The position numbers and the translations under genes are program-made. A stretch of 64,000 nt of DNA from Portulaca oleracea. Its lineage: Eukaryota > Streptophyta > Magnoliopsida > Caryophyllales > Portulacaceae. The notes beneath the pieces were generated by a model. That model was not told where the DNA came from, did not search any database, and was given only the letters and a program-made list of their open reading frames with translations. Of this stretch, positions 1 to 11,102 are shown piece after piece. Location of the stretch: contig CM055879.1 of assembly GCA_029582165.1 (NCBI GenBank), forward strand, positions 33,068,830 through 33,132,829, in the 5' to 3' direction. Position 1 is the stretch's first letter, and each line of letters opens with the position of its first letter.

Positions 1-1636
1 AATTCGTAAGATCAACCGAATCCACTAAAAAAATAAGAAAAAAACCCACAACTTGTGGCCTGTGACCTCCCCAGACAGCGACGACGACGGTGCGCGCGTG
101 TGGAGGGCTCAAGTCAAACCTCCATAAAACACACATTCAAGCCAATACAAGACAAGGAGGAACAAAGACATATAAAAAAAGTAAAAACCACTCAAAACTT
201 TATTTTTTTTCTTCCTATGTGGGACAAAAGAAAATACAAAGAGAGATAATAACCCTTGGTCTCATTATCCTTTACCTTCACTTCCAACAATCCTCCACTA
301 ATGGTATATAAAGAAAACAGAAAAGGAAAGGAAAGAAAACCTAGGCAAAAGTCTGGTCATATATTTAGGCGTCAATATCTTTCAGTTTGGATTGACAGAT
401 CAATGATGTGAGGCAACAACGAACAATCTTGCAAGTGGATTAAACCTTGAGCTTGGAAGATTTTGGTCGCGACCCCCACAACACATATCAACTCTATAGA
501 AAAACATACTTTGCGATAAAAGTCATTGAGCCTTTATGGCCATGCATACACCTTGGGATTCATAAGTGCTCTAGACGGATGACCTTAATCTCTTATAGAA
601 GGTCGTCAAACCTTCAGGCATGCGTAAGTAATTCTATTAAGTCTATCTCAATATAGACCACCACAAATATGACTATGGAATTAGTAAAAGCAAATTAGTT
701 CATCCTCACATTCAATAGTCGATGACTCCATCAGTGTGTCTTACAAGCACCTCCCACAATGGGTGTGGATTCATTAAGAGCATAACCTCAACCTTAAAGC
801 ACTACCTACCACCATAGGGATAGAAATATAGACACGGTTCATGTCAGCCCGGTCATCACTTGTTCAGCTTCTAGACACTGACACAGTCTGTGTCACACTT
901 CACATGATTCGTGTAAGACCAATTCCAACTCATTTCCTTGTGTTGACCTTCCCGGTCAACCTTGACCTTATAATTGTGAATTTTCAACCTTAATTTAGAA
1001 CCTTGACCTTCCCTGTCATTTCAAGAGTTGTGAAAACTACTTGAAATAACCCGGGAACACCTGGTAGAATACCTCCGCGGCCTCGCCATACATGCCACCA
1101 CTTAGAGACTTTGAACACCCAAGAAACCGAATGTGTATGCATCATGGAAATGTCTGTCAACTTGAACTTTTACTTATTGTACATAATTACAATTAATCTG
1201 AATGAAATAGTAGACAAGCTTTGAAGCTTCCATCCTTATTTTATTAATCGGATATGTATCACACATACAAATCAATCCTTACTCAAATAAAACAATCCTT
1301 ACTCAAATAAATTCTTTTTTATTTGTCATCTCAATTCATCTTGCAATGGTTATGGTTATGGAAATACACTTTGTAATGATCATCTTACATGTCATTTCCT
1401 TTGTAATTGATTCGTAATTGAGCCTTGAACCTAAAGTTTAAGCCTACTCTCAAGGAACTATGGGAGGAACTGTAGGGTACTTAGTGATCTAAATAACTCC
1501 AGTATGAATAAGAGATTTGAATTATAGCTTTAATATAACTTAATCTTGAAGTTTGGCACCAAATCTTCGAGTTCAAAAAAGAAAAATTGAAAACTAAGGG
1601 TCCAGAAAATAAATGTTCATATCTACAAGTAGCAAG
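1..1636. other. AT-rich intergenic stretch, no gene recognised
   Basis: I see no convincing coding region. The short frames here lack recognisable motifs and are interrupted. The part from about 440 to 1100 is less AT-rich and reads like decayed transposon sequence, but I could not place it in a family. Confidence 0.5.
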
Positions 1637-2304
1637 TAGGGACGCCGGTCAAATTCGAATCCGAAGTGAATTCACTCCGATCTGAAACATAAAATCTGAT
1701 TCGAATCCAACAAAAAGAAATTTGAGTCTGAATCTGATTGAAAAAGTCTGACTTTGGTTATAATTGGAGCGAATATGGAGGTGACCACCTCCAATCCGAT
1801 TAACTCTGATTAAGTCCGATTAGAATAGTAAGTATATAAAAAAAATCTAAAAAAATCTTAACATGAACAAATTTGAGAATTGAATGGAGAATATGAAGCT
1901 TAGTTTTATTTTAATGGAAAATAGGGGGCACATTGCCAATATTTTGATGGTTGAGAGATTCTAACATGTTATTTCTGCTGTTTTGTTACATGTTTTTGGT
2001 TATGTAAATTTTTGCTTAGATTTATTGTTGGTGGTTTATTTTTCTACAAGTATGAATGATTAAATTAAAGCAAAAATATTATCAAAAAATATAGAAAAAT
2101 TAAAATAAATAAATAGTACAAAAGATAATAGGACCTTCAATTATAATTCAAGAATTTCCACCTCTGATTATAATATGAGGTGGTAGTCCACCCCTCCTCC
2201 GATTAATCGGATTTGGAGGTGGAGGTCCACCTCCAAATTCGATTAATCGAAGCGAAGGTGGAGGTATACACCTCGGACCCGCCTCTGATCTGTTATTATC
2301 CCTA
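1637..2304. mobile_element. probable hAT-type non-autonomous element
   Basis: The ends are TAGGGA at the left and TCCCTA at the right. Flanking octamers GTAGCAAG and CTTACAAG match at 5 of 8 positions, so the target duplication is eroded or wrong. The interior has short repeated words such as GATTCGAATCC, plus GATTAATCGG and GGAGGTGGAGGTCC palindromes. No transposase is present. The family call is inference from end sequence and layout. Confidence 0.4.
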
Positions 2305-2709
2305 CTTACAAGATCCAAAATGCAAAATACCCTTGAATATACTCGCATGTTTGTCAACAATACTATGGAAATCTCAGTTAAAAGTTCAAGCTTATAGTTC
2401 AAGACTTATGGTTTTATATTCTAAGATGTTCCGTCACACTTGTGAATGACCCTTTTGGGTTTAAAACATTAACGTTGCAAAGGCTCTTTTTAACCTTGCA
2501 CTAATAAATATATAGACTAATAGGATTCAAACTTCAAACCTTACTCAGTTGGCTTTAATGTCATTTGGAACCATCATAACAAAAATAAAATAAAGCTTAT
2601 AATTAGACACTCAATAATAATTTTATATTCTAACAATCGCGTATACTTACATTATAAATATCTTAGATATGAACAAAGTTTTTTTTTCATAACTTTAAAT
2701 GCAATTAAC

Positions 2710-3990
2710 TAGGGTTGTTCATAATTTAGTCCGGACCGAAAAAAGACCGGACCGAACTGGCCGAATCAAGGATAGGACCGAAAGGACCGAAGATAGTTCG
2801 GTCCAGTCTTCGGTCCAAGGAATATTGAGTTTTGGTATTCGATACAGGGACTGGACTGAATTAGAAGACTAAGGACCAAATAATATTACTACAAACCAAC
2901 TATTTTTCTAAGGTTTTCAACTTTTCATTGCTATTCACTGACGTAGGGCTGTCAAAAAATTGTCCGACCCGAAAACCCGGTTCAATCCGATCGGAAAAAA
3001 CCGGGTCCGAACATCAAAATTGCGTCCGAATTTTAAATTTGGACAAATGAACATGTCCGATTTTCAATCCGAACCGGGTTCGGGTTTGTCCGAATTTCAG
3101 AAGGAAATGAGTATGCAGTGTTTGCTTAGGGCATGGACAGGAAGTGACAATTTGTGTGCAACCCGGACCCGGACCCGGATGTTTGATGTCCGGACCCGGA
3201 TGTCCGATGTAATTGTAAAGCACCGTCGTGTCAACTGTCAACTGTCAAGCATGGGTAAACCGGACATCGGACATCCGGGTCCAGGTCCGGGTTGGGAAAA
3301 AGTGTCTGATTGTTAATTCGAACAGGGTCAGGGTTGACCTTTTTTGTCCGATGTCCGAACCCGTATTCGACCCGGACCTGGATTTTTGACAGCCCTACAT
3401 TGACGTTTCTTAGTTTTTCAATCTCAAACCCTTGATGTAGTCCCTCGAAGCTCCACACTCCCCACTCCACCATCCACCCTCCATCCACTTCCACCACCTG
3501 CCGTCATTGGGCACCAGCGCCAGTGCCGTCAAGGCGGTCGACGCCACCGCGCGCCCTCCCCCCGCACTTAACCACTTCACCAACGCCCTCCACTCCCCAA
3601 ATCCATTGTTTTTTCCTCCGCAGCCGGCCACCACGCAGTCCTAGCCCAGTCAGTTACCATCCAACAGGCCACCACGTACAGTCAACCACTTCACTAGTTC
3701 AAGTTGCTTGCAATTTTCTTAATTGTTCCTTTTTATATTCTTCTACTATTATTGAAGTTAAGAATCATATATATATATTCATATCTTTATCTTAGGTTCA
3801 ACTGTTCAGACAAAATTTAAATCCAGATCATCCCCATAATTTGGCCCATTCGGTTCCGTCAATCCAATCCAGGATCGAAAAAAGTTTAGTCCAATCATCG
3901 GTCCAAGCCAATCCCCTTATTCGGTATTCGATACAGTCCAGTCCGCCCTAATTCAGTCTAATCCTAAACCGATGATCAGTCCTAACTAAA
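2710..3990. mobile_element. probable decayed hAT-related element, split by a younger MITE
   Basis: The left end begins TAGGGTTGTTCAT and the right end reads, on the minus strand, TAGGACTGATCATC. About two thirds of the first 22 positions match. Inside each end lie inverted short words (CGGACCGAA left, TTCGGTCC right) and the shared phrase GGTATTCGATACAG. The middle at 3410-3700 is C-rich and gene-like but has no recognisable protein. The intact MITE at 2944-3397 sits inside. No clean 8 bp duplication remains. Confidence 0.4.
2944..3397. mobile_element. hAT-type MITE (454 bp)
   Basis: The 15 bp terminal inverted repeats TAGGGCTGTCAAAAA and TTTTTGACAGCCCTA are perfect. They are flanked by the octamers CACTGACG (2936-2943) and CATTGACG (3398-3405), which match at 7 of 8, as expected for a hAT target duplication. 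Subterminal zones are packed with CCGGACCCG/CGGGTCCGG words in inverted orientation, plausible transposase-binding repeats. It has no coding capacity. Confidence 0.85.
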
Positions 3991-4990
3991 TTAACCATCG
4001 AACTAAACATAGTTCCATAAGAAAGTTTCATACAAGAATTTGGCAATAGATGAATGAAGATGAATCCAATGTGATAGATATCATAGATAGGGAGAGGATT
4101 TAAGGGATGGGGCAGGTGTACTTTTTGTGTGGATGGCCGCAATAATATAATGATAGACATTCACAGGCACAGCTACATATTTGAGAATGACTGTGATGTG
4201 CTTTAATTTGTGGTAGATTAATTTTTGCAACTTGCATGATGGTTTTAAACAAGAGTGCCTTACCTATATACGTGATACGACAATTCCTTTATTAGCTCAC
4301 CAACAAATACGTGCTCTTTGCTTTCACCTTCATCTTTTTTTTGTATCCCTTCCTCATAATTTAACCCATTATTACTGCCATTATCAGTCATCAATGACTG
4401 AGCAACTATGAGTTAAGAATAAATTATGGACATTTGGTTATTGGGTGCTAGTTTGATTAAGAAAATAAATTGAGGAGCTAAATATGTAGTAAATAATTGA
4501 TTATGATGTAATAGGATTTTTGAAAAGTCAGCACTGGTATGTGACATCAACCATTTCATGAATTCTCAGTAAAGAGTTTGTCCACAACAACAACAGACCA
4601 GTATAATTTCATTAATGTGAGAGAGTTTAGATGTAGGCAGCCTTCTCTCTATACATGGGAGTACATAACAAAGTTAATTTCAATAGGCCCAAGAGAACCT
4701 TTCAAAAGTCCAAAAAAAGAACAGCTTAAGGGGAACAATAACGAAGATCGAACTGTTTGGGAAACGAAATAACAAGAGAAATAAGGAGAATGAAATTTTC
4801 CAACTTCTTAAGTGTGGATTTTAAGTTCCGAGTAAATACAGTTTTTACTACAATTTATTTGCTATTTTTATTTTTACTGTCTCCAAAACTTTATTAGTCA
4901 CTAAAAGTAAATTGTTTAATATAATGAAAAATAATTTTCTTCAAATGATAAAAACTTTATTAGACAAGAAGAATATTTACTCGTCCTATG
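3991..4990. other. AT-rich intergenic stretch, nothing recognised
   Basis: I see no coding region, RNA gene or mobile-element end that I can support. The 64-codon frame around 4578-4772 has no family resemblance. Confidence 0.5.
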
Positions 4991-5156
4991 CAAGGTTGTT
5001 AAAATCGGGATCCTAACTCGAAACTATGGGGAAGTTAGGATCGGAAATTAGCCCATGTAGGATCGTGGATCGTGTGTAAATTGTAGAATCATAACGAAGA
5101 TTTTGGATCAAAAAATGGTAGGATCGTAAATCAGGATCGGGATTTTAATAACTATG
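4991..5156. mobile_element. small hAT-type MITE (166 bp)
   Basis: The ends CAAGGTTGTTAAAATC and (minus strand) CATAGTTATTAAAATC form ~23 bp imperfect inverted repeats. They are flanked by a perfect 8 bp direct repeat GTCCTATG at 4983-4990 and 5157-5164. The interior repeats the word AGGATCG. Size, C..G ends and the 8 bp duplication fit a hAT MITE. It is non-coding. Confidence 0.85.
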
Positions 5157-5675
5157 GTCCTATGATTTTATTTTATCTCTGCAAAGGTTTTAGATAATAT
5201 AAAAATTTGCGTATTTGGTGATGAGTCCCTACCATCAACAATAGATCATATCATGATCAAATCACCATCAGTTTGATTTTAGTACTCACTTGTTTCAAAA
5301 TAATTTTCTTTTATTTTTGAGATTTATCTTTGTTTAATAATTCCTGACATAGTAATATTTTTAAAAATATCATTTTATATTCTTTTGACAATATTTTCTG
5401 CTACAAGTCTAATAATATTGATTTTGTATCATAAATTACCGTCACATTAAGAAATTAACTATCGAAATTTTCAAACACTAAAACACAACCACAAATAATT
5501 TAAGCCGCCTCGGGGGGTTAAATATCTAAAATCTGTTGATTTGATGTGCTACCATTTTATTTTATATTAGCCAAAGATATTTTGTTGCATCAATTGGGCG
5601 TATTTTCATATGACATAGAGCAAAAAAACAGTCGTCTATTCTTAAATGGGTGACAGATATGTATTTTATTTCAAC
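5157..5675. other. AT-rich intergenic stretch
   Basis: No gene is visible. A Stowaway-like end (TACTCACTTGTTTCAAAATA, near 5282) is present without a matching partner, so I do not delimit an element. Confidence 0.4.
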
Positions 5676-6130
5676 ATATTTCTTAAGTATTTATACCTTT
5701 TATCAAATTAGTATTTTTTTATAATTTTTGATATTAATTATCAATTATAAGAAACTTTGGATATAATGGCTAAGTCCATGAGTACAAATAATACTTAGGC
5801 CTCGTTCTTTTATACGGTACCATAAGTTACTGCACCGCAACTTGCCGCAACTAACCACAATTTACCATAATCCACCACACGCTACCATTTGCCTTTTTAT
5901 TATTACCATTACTATTTCAACACCCATTTATTATTTCCACTGCAATCCACCGCAAATTATCGCACCACAACCGCATAAAAAAGGGACCTTACTCAAATCA
6001 ACCCGAGATACCTTTTTTAAATATAAGAATGATGAATAAAATTATAAATTTATATAATTTATGTGATATTATAGTTATCGACTTCAATCATATTATTTTA
6101 TTTCAATTTAACATATAGTAATATGATTTT
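5676..6130. repeat. unclassified diverged repeat, copy A (interrupted by a Tourist MITE)
   Basis: The segment matches copies B (6195-6515) and C (6905-7220) in the same order: a block resembling TAATTATCAATTATAAGAA, then a gap, then ATTTATATAATTTATGTGAT followed by ATTATAGTTAT and TCAATCATAT. The Tourist element at 5798-5988 lies between the halves and so is younger. No terminal features reveal the repeat's class. Confidence 0.6.
5798..5988. mobile_element. Tourist-like (PIF/Harbinger) MITE, 191 bp
   Basis: Imperfect terminal inverted repeats GGCCTCGTTCTTTTATACGG and (minus strand) GGTCCCTTTTTTATGCGG are flanked by the 3 bp duplication TTA (5795-5797, 5989-5991) typical of PIF/Harbinger. The interior is rich in CCGCAAC/CCACAA words. 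Related copies lie at 60913-61193, 61307-61584 and 61645-61980. Confidence 0.85.
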
Positions 6131-6194
6131 AATAATAGGGCAAAACACCGGAAATGTGTCTTGTACCAAAACTCATTATTTTTCATGATTAAAT

Positions 6195-6515
6195 AAAGCG
6201 ATGAACGTGTCTTGGGACAACACACTGTTTAAGTCTGGCTTTTGAAATTAACACTTATTACAGTTTTTGACACTAATTTTGTTGATAGATACTATTAATT
6301 ATCTATTATAAGAAGCTTGGAATGAGTGCCTACGCCAACAATTATAAAGATATCCTAACCGATTAAACCTCACCCGTTATGTATATTTTAGACAAATTTT
6401 TTTTTGTAAATTAGAAAAATTATAGATAAAAATATAATTTTACATAATTTATATGTGGTATTATAGTTATAGAAGTCAATCGTATAAATTTTGAATCATA
6501 ATTATATTGAGTTAA
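6195..6515. repeat. unclassified diverged repeat, copy B
   Basis: It is directly oriented to copies A and C. It shares TTTTTGACACTAA, AATTATCTATTATAAGAAG, a GCCTACGCCAACAATTA block, ATATTTTAGACA and GTGGTATTATAGTTAT. By-eye identity to copy C is fairly high but broken by many small indels. No coding potential. Confidence 0.6.
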
Positions 6516-6904
6516 CCAGTAATCAAACCCATTTTATGACATACTCTTGGAAGAGGTCATAGACTCATAGTTGTATTGCTTGGACTAACTTGGGTTGTTG
6601 GATTGATGAAGTCAAATACAGATCATGAAAATTAGTTCTAATCAGTTCAAAAACGAAAAATTAGTTCTAATTACTTAGTGACAAACTGACAATCAATCAA
6701 ATTCATGTTTCTGGAGATATATGCTCTAATCAGTTCTATGCTCTTTGATTTGATTAACATCTTCATGCATGTCAAACTCAAAAACTAATTTGCATCTTTC
6801 ATTGAATAGTCAACGACTCAATGTTGCATGTCACCCTCTAACATATGCGATAAACATCTTGGATTATCAAAGAAAAGAAAAGGAAAGGATTATATTTAAT
6901 AGAG

Positions 6905-7220
6905 CAATGATACATGTTTTGGAGCAAAATATTATTTAAGTATTTTTTTATGAAATTAATATTTATTATAATTTTTGACACTAACTTTTTTTTTATAGGT
7001 ATTTATTAGTTATCAATTATAAAAAGTTTGGGATATGTTGCCTACGCTAACAATTACAAATGATACGCTAATCGAATGAACCTCATCTCTAAATATATTT
7101 TAGACACTTCTCTTAAGTTAAAAGATTATGGATGAAAATATACTTTTATATAAGTACTATATGGTATTATAATTATTGAAATCAATCATATCATTTTGTT
7201 TCAATTTAATATACAATTAT
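6905..7220. repeat. unclassified diverged repeat, copy C
   Basis: It shares with copy B the blocks TTTTTGACACTAAC, TTATCAATTATAAAAAG, GCCTACGCTAACAATTA, ATATTTTAGACAC and ATGGTATTATAATTAT in the same order and spacing. Three copies in direct orientation within 1.6 kb suggest either local duplication or repeated insertion of one family. Confidence 0.6.
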
Positions 7221-9660
7221 ATAGATTTTGTTTCAAAAGTAAGTAATGAGTTCTTTTATGAATAGAAAAGTTATATATGTTAGGTAGGTAGAAAGAAAAA
7301 TGTTATGGTTAATTTACTGATAGAAAAAAAAAAATTTGGCCATTATAGTTATAGTCTATAGACACTGTGGGAAAAAAATAATTAAAAAAAATTCACTAAC
7401 AAAAATTACATCGGAGAAGTACAAAAAAAGAAAAGAAAATTGAAGGGCTAATTTTAGAAGAGACAATAACATATAGAAACCAAATTCAACCTAAATTGTC
7501 TAACCTATTTGCTTGTCCCAAAAGTTAAGGAGATCGATGAAGTCTAACTTCATAAATACATATATAATTAATATTAGCTATTATTTTGTTTACCCAATAA
7601 TGCCACATATATATAGTCCATGACCCATGAATATGATGGTTTGCGTAAATTAGCTGATCAATGAAATCAGATTTCATAATAAATCGGCTAACATCTCTAT
7701 GATGTAAACTCGTTTAATATTTTTTCAGTAAATTTTAAGTAGTGAGACTGTTTCATGATAGTAAAATATTAAAAAGACTATTATATAAGAAATCCGTTTC
7801 ATGATAAATTTATGTGAGAGGTTCTCGTATTAGAATTTGTGATATATTATACTCTCTTTGTTCCTAATTAAATATTTATCGCCATGGATTAAGTATAGAT
7901 TTAAAAATTTAATTAATAAGTACTTTCCAATACAAGGATTAATTATAAAGAAAAACTATCATTATTAGATTAATAGAAAATAATTTTGTATATTTTTTTC
8001 AAATATATAACTAATAGAAAATAATCAAAGTACAATACTAAAAACTATAAAAACTAAAAACAATAGATATTTAGAAACAATACCCAATTTGGATCAGATA
8101 AATTAATGTCGTTATAGAATAATAACTGATTAATATTAGTACAGGTGAAAGTATGAATATGGACAAGAATCATAGTGGGAAACCAATAGGTTATAAGTAT
8201 ATGTAGGAAAGATTCCATACGTAAGAGAGTTGAAAATTGCACATATATTTAATGGTGATGGAGAGTGGTCTCCCTTTCATTTCATACAACTATATACAAG
8301 TTGCGCACACAAATAGGTTAATGTTGTCATTTCCATCATCTTATATGTTGGTACCTGCCATACTGTGTTTTTTTTAGGGTAGGAATCTTGATGAACCACT
8401 AGTTAGCAAAGGAAGAATATGTTGCTTTCATCTAATCTTTGTATTGACAATAATGGTCATTTTTAATTTGGCAACATGGATGAAAGATTCTATGAATTGA
8501 GTGATTGTGTCTAGGTGCTTTCCATTATCTTGTATCTTAGGATTAGATTCGATAGAAAATATTTAAACTGTAGCGGCGTACGTCTTAAAAAGTGATTCTG
8601 TATTCTATTTAAGGAAGTTTTGAGGCAGATTTGTTTATGGTGCGTGTGTAGTATCATAGATAAGTAGAGTGATTTTGAATCTCTCTGTCAAATTAGGATT
8701 GTTTGAGTTTGTTTTAGATGTATGTGTTGGTTCTTGTTTTAGTTGTACAAAGCCTTTCATAAAACTCTTGCTTTAGTCAATCTCGTTTAGGTCTTCATAA
8801 CCATCATTGCACTCGGGGAATAAGATTGGGTGTAGCTTTTGGAAACATCGTACGTCAATAGTCCAGAAACCTCTTACCCTTTCTAGTGTTTATCATCAAT
8901 ATTCATCAAACCCCTTACCATCTATAGTTGTTTATCACTGAAAATCTAATCAAAGAAGAAGGATTCAAAGGTGAGTTGGTCCAAGAAACTAAGCTTGAGA
9001 GAGAATTTTAAGAAGCTATGTAACTATATGTTGAGAGTAAGAAGCCTTACAATGAATTTCTTATAAAGAATAAAGAAAGAAGTGTTCATTGTGATGAAGA
9101 TAGCTCACAAACAATCGTGGCAAAGCTCATTCGGAAACATTATGACAATCAAATGAGATCAAGTCATATAGTTGCACCTCCGCTAACAACCTTATATACT
9201 CCTCTAAGAGTCCATGTCACTCATATATGCCTTAGATCAACTTATAATTGGCTAAGTATCACCATTCACTAGCTTGGGTAAGTATGATAGCAACTCCAAT
9301 GGCAAGCGAAAAATTTGGTAACGACGACATAGTTGAATAAAACTTTCTAGTATTTATTCGTTCTTTTAAGATAAGACAAGATTCTTATATGCTAATAGCC
9401 ACCAAAGGGAATGATAGACAAAAGCCTAAAGATAGCTAGTAGTCAACAACCAAAGGTAACAATGTCGTTAAACTTATCAAGTCTTTGCATATGTTTTGTT
9501 CTATATATAGTAATTTTTTGTTATTTGGACTGATGAATCAATTTCACTTAAGAAAAATGTTGATGGTTGATGGTTGATAGCAACCTTTCAAACACTATTT
9601 CCATTTCAAATGATGCATAAATGTCATCTCAAAGATTCCAATTTACAATCTCCAATAGAC
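7221..9660. other. AT-rich intergenic stretch, possibly decayed retroelement
   Basis: No open gene is visible. A single Stowaway-like end (ACTCTCTTTGTTCCTAATTA) lies near 7851. From about 8650 to 9500 the text resembles the end of a copia LTR and a degraded leader or gag, but I could not align it to any motif and do not assign it. Confidence 0.4.
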
Positions 9661-10186
9661 ATTAACGCCCTGGATATATGGTTAAGTGTGGCTTAAAAGG
9701 ATTGAAATGACTACTTATATCACCAAGGTGCACCTTCTTTTATGGTAGCTCATCCATTAGGAACTCCTAAGTTAAACGTGCTTGGTTGTGAGTAGTCTTA
9801 GGATGGGTGACCTCCTGAGAAGTTTTCCTAGGCAGAGTGTGAGCGAGGATGAAGCACGCTAGAAAGACTCGTAATGATTTGTGGGGCTAGTCAGCAATCC
9901 ATGAAGCAGTTACTGGTAATGTCCGCGGCCCGTGAGTTGTGCCAGTCGACCGGAGATCCATGGGTAGTCACCTAGCGAGACAAAGATTTTGGAATGGATT
10001 GAAGCACAACGAGGACGTTATGTGCTTAAGTGGGGGTGATTGTACCACCCCGGGTATATGGTTAAGTGTGGCTTAAAAGGATTGAAATGACTACTTATAT
10101 CACCAAGGTGCACCTTCTTTTATGATAGCTCATCTGTTAGGAACTCCTCAGTTAAGCGTGTTTGGTTGGAAGTAGTCTTACGATAG
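9661..10186 (+). mobile_element. Cassandra-like TRIM retrotransposon with 5S rRNA-derived LTR (truncated)
   Basis: Two direct copies, offset by 380 bp, share GGTTAAGTGTGGCTTAAAAG and the sequence after it. The second begins TGTACCACCCCGGG at 10041, directly after a purine tract AAGTGGGGGTGAT. Both contain a 5S rRNA-like block. The first LTR start is eroded, and the second LTR stops near 10186, before the C box. Cassandra elements are non-coding TRIMs known to carry 5S rRNA promoter sequence. No clear primer site was found. Confidence 0.7.
9703..9830 (+). other. 5S rRNA-derived segment within the TRIM LTR
   Basis: The segment contains AACTCCTAAGTTAAACGTGC (A-box region, plant 5S consensus AGTTAAGCGTGCTT) and GGATGGGTGACCTCCTG (C-box region). 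These are the most conserved internal-promoter parts of plant 5S rRNA genes. The flanks differ from a true 5S gene, and single-base changes in the boxes suggest decay. It is not called as an rRNA gene. Confidence 0.65.
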
Positions 10187-11047
10187 TTACATAACATAAG
10201 TCATCTTGAAGTTTTATATATTTTCTTGCAATCTTAAGAGGCAATTACTTTACCAAGTGATATTATCCCAAAAAATTTTAACCATCATTTAAGATTTTAG
10301 TTACGTGTGACAATGAGTGATGTCAAAGAAAAATCCAACTTCATATCAATTTGTTAGGTATGAAAGCATAGTAAATACACGTACCAAAGTTAATAGATAG
10401 AAGATTACACAACTTACCTTTGGAAACCCTTCCTCTTGAAGGAAGAAAAACTCACAACCTAGCAAGTAGGTAAACTATTTTAACAATAGAGAAAAAAAAC
10501 ATCTTATAATTAAGTAAAGACACTACACCATATGACGTGATCATATCTAGCTAATGTTTGCACCGTCCTCGAACAAAACTATCTCTCCCCTACTCAGGCT
10601 TTGGGATATCTAACATATTCCTACTTCCTATGTATCCATAATGAATGTCTTAACCATCAAGTTATTCTAAAAAAAATAAGTTTCCTACTAGTAGGATTCC
10701 AAAAAATTAAATAACTCATACAAACTAAAATCTTCATAAAATCTGCTAAACTATTCTCTACCTAAGTTTTAGGCATAAATTCAAAATTAGGGTTGTTTTA
10801 ACTTGGTTTGGGGGTCTAGTCCAATAATGTGAGCCTTGATTATGATGATGTAACACCCCTAAATCATTAATTACTAGTCAAAACTAAGACTACATAATCT
10901 CAAAGATTAGCGCAATGAAAAAAAAAAGATTTGAATATCGATATTACCCGTCATCCTTGACTAGGGACTAGGGACAAGGCACGCCAACCAACCAACGACT
11001 GTACTTAACAACTACAATAAACAAAGAAAACAACCAAAGTTGCAATC
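10187..11047. other. intergenic or older element flank of the gypsy nest
   Basis: No gene is visible. An LTR-like start TGTAACACCCC occurs near 10849, about 200 bp before the gypsy nest. The sequence resumes after the nest at 31352, so both retrotransposons landed in this older DNA. Its identity is unresolved. Confidence 0.4.
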
Positions 11048-11102
11048 TGATAGGCCGCAAGTGCACGGGTGAAATTGTAGCATAAATCAAGGTCGTTCCC
11101 AC
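11048..11102 (-). repeat. outer element 3' LTR, terminal 55 bp (part 1)
   Basis: These bases match the corresponding start of the intact LTR at 29911-29965 exactly by eye. They end at CCCAC, where the inner retrotransposon begins. They continue logically at 23796, after the duplicated CCCAC. Confidence 0.95.
11098..11102. repeat. target-site duplication CCCAC of the inner element (left)
   Basis: CCCAC is repeated at 23791-23795. The unoccupied sequence in the other LTR (around 29961) has it once, which confirms a 5 bp duplication. Confidence 0.97.

Noticed and set aside
447..656. 69-codon frame
   Set aside because: No motif, no codon-use signal and surrounding stops. It is probably chance.
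9703..9830. Possible 5S rRNA gene
   Set aside because: The segment sits inside repeated LTR-like DNA with a purine tract, has altered boxes, and lacks the flanking 5S sequence. A TRIM origin explains it better.
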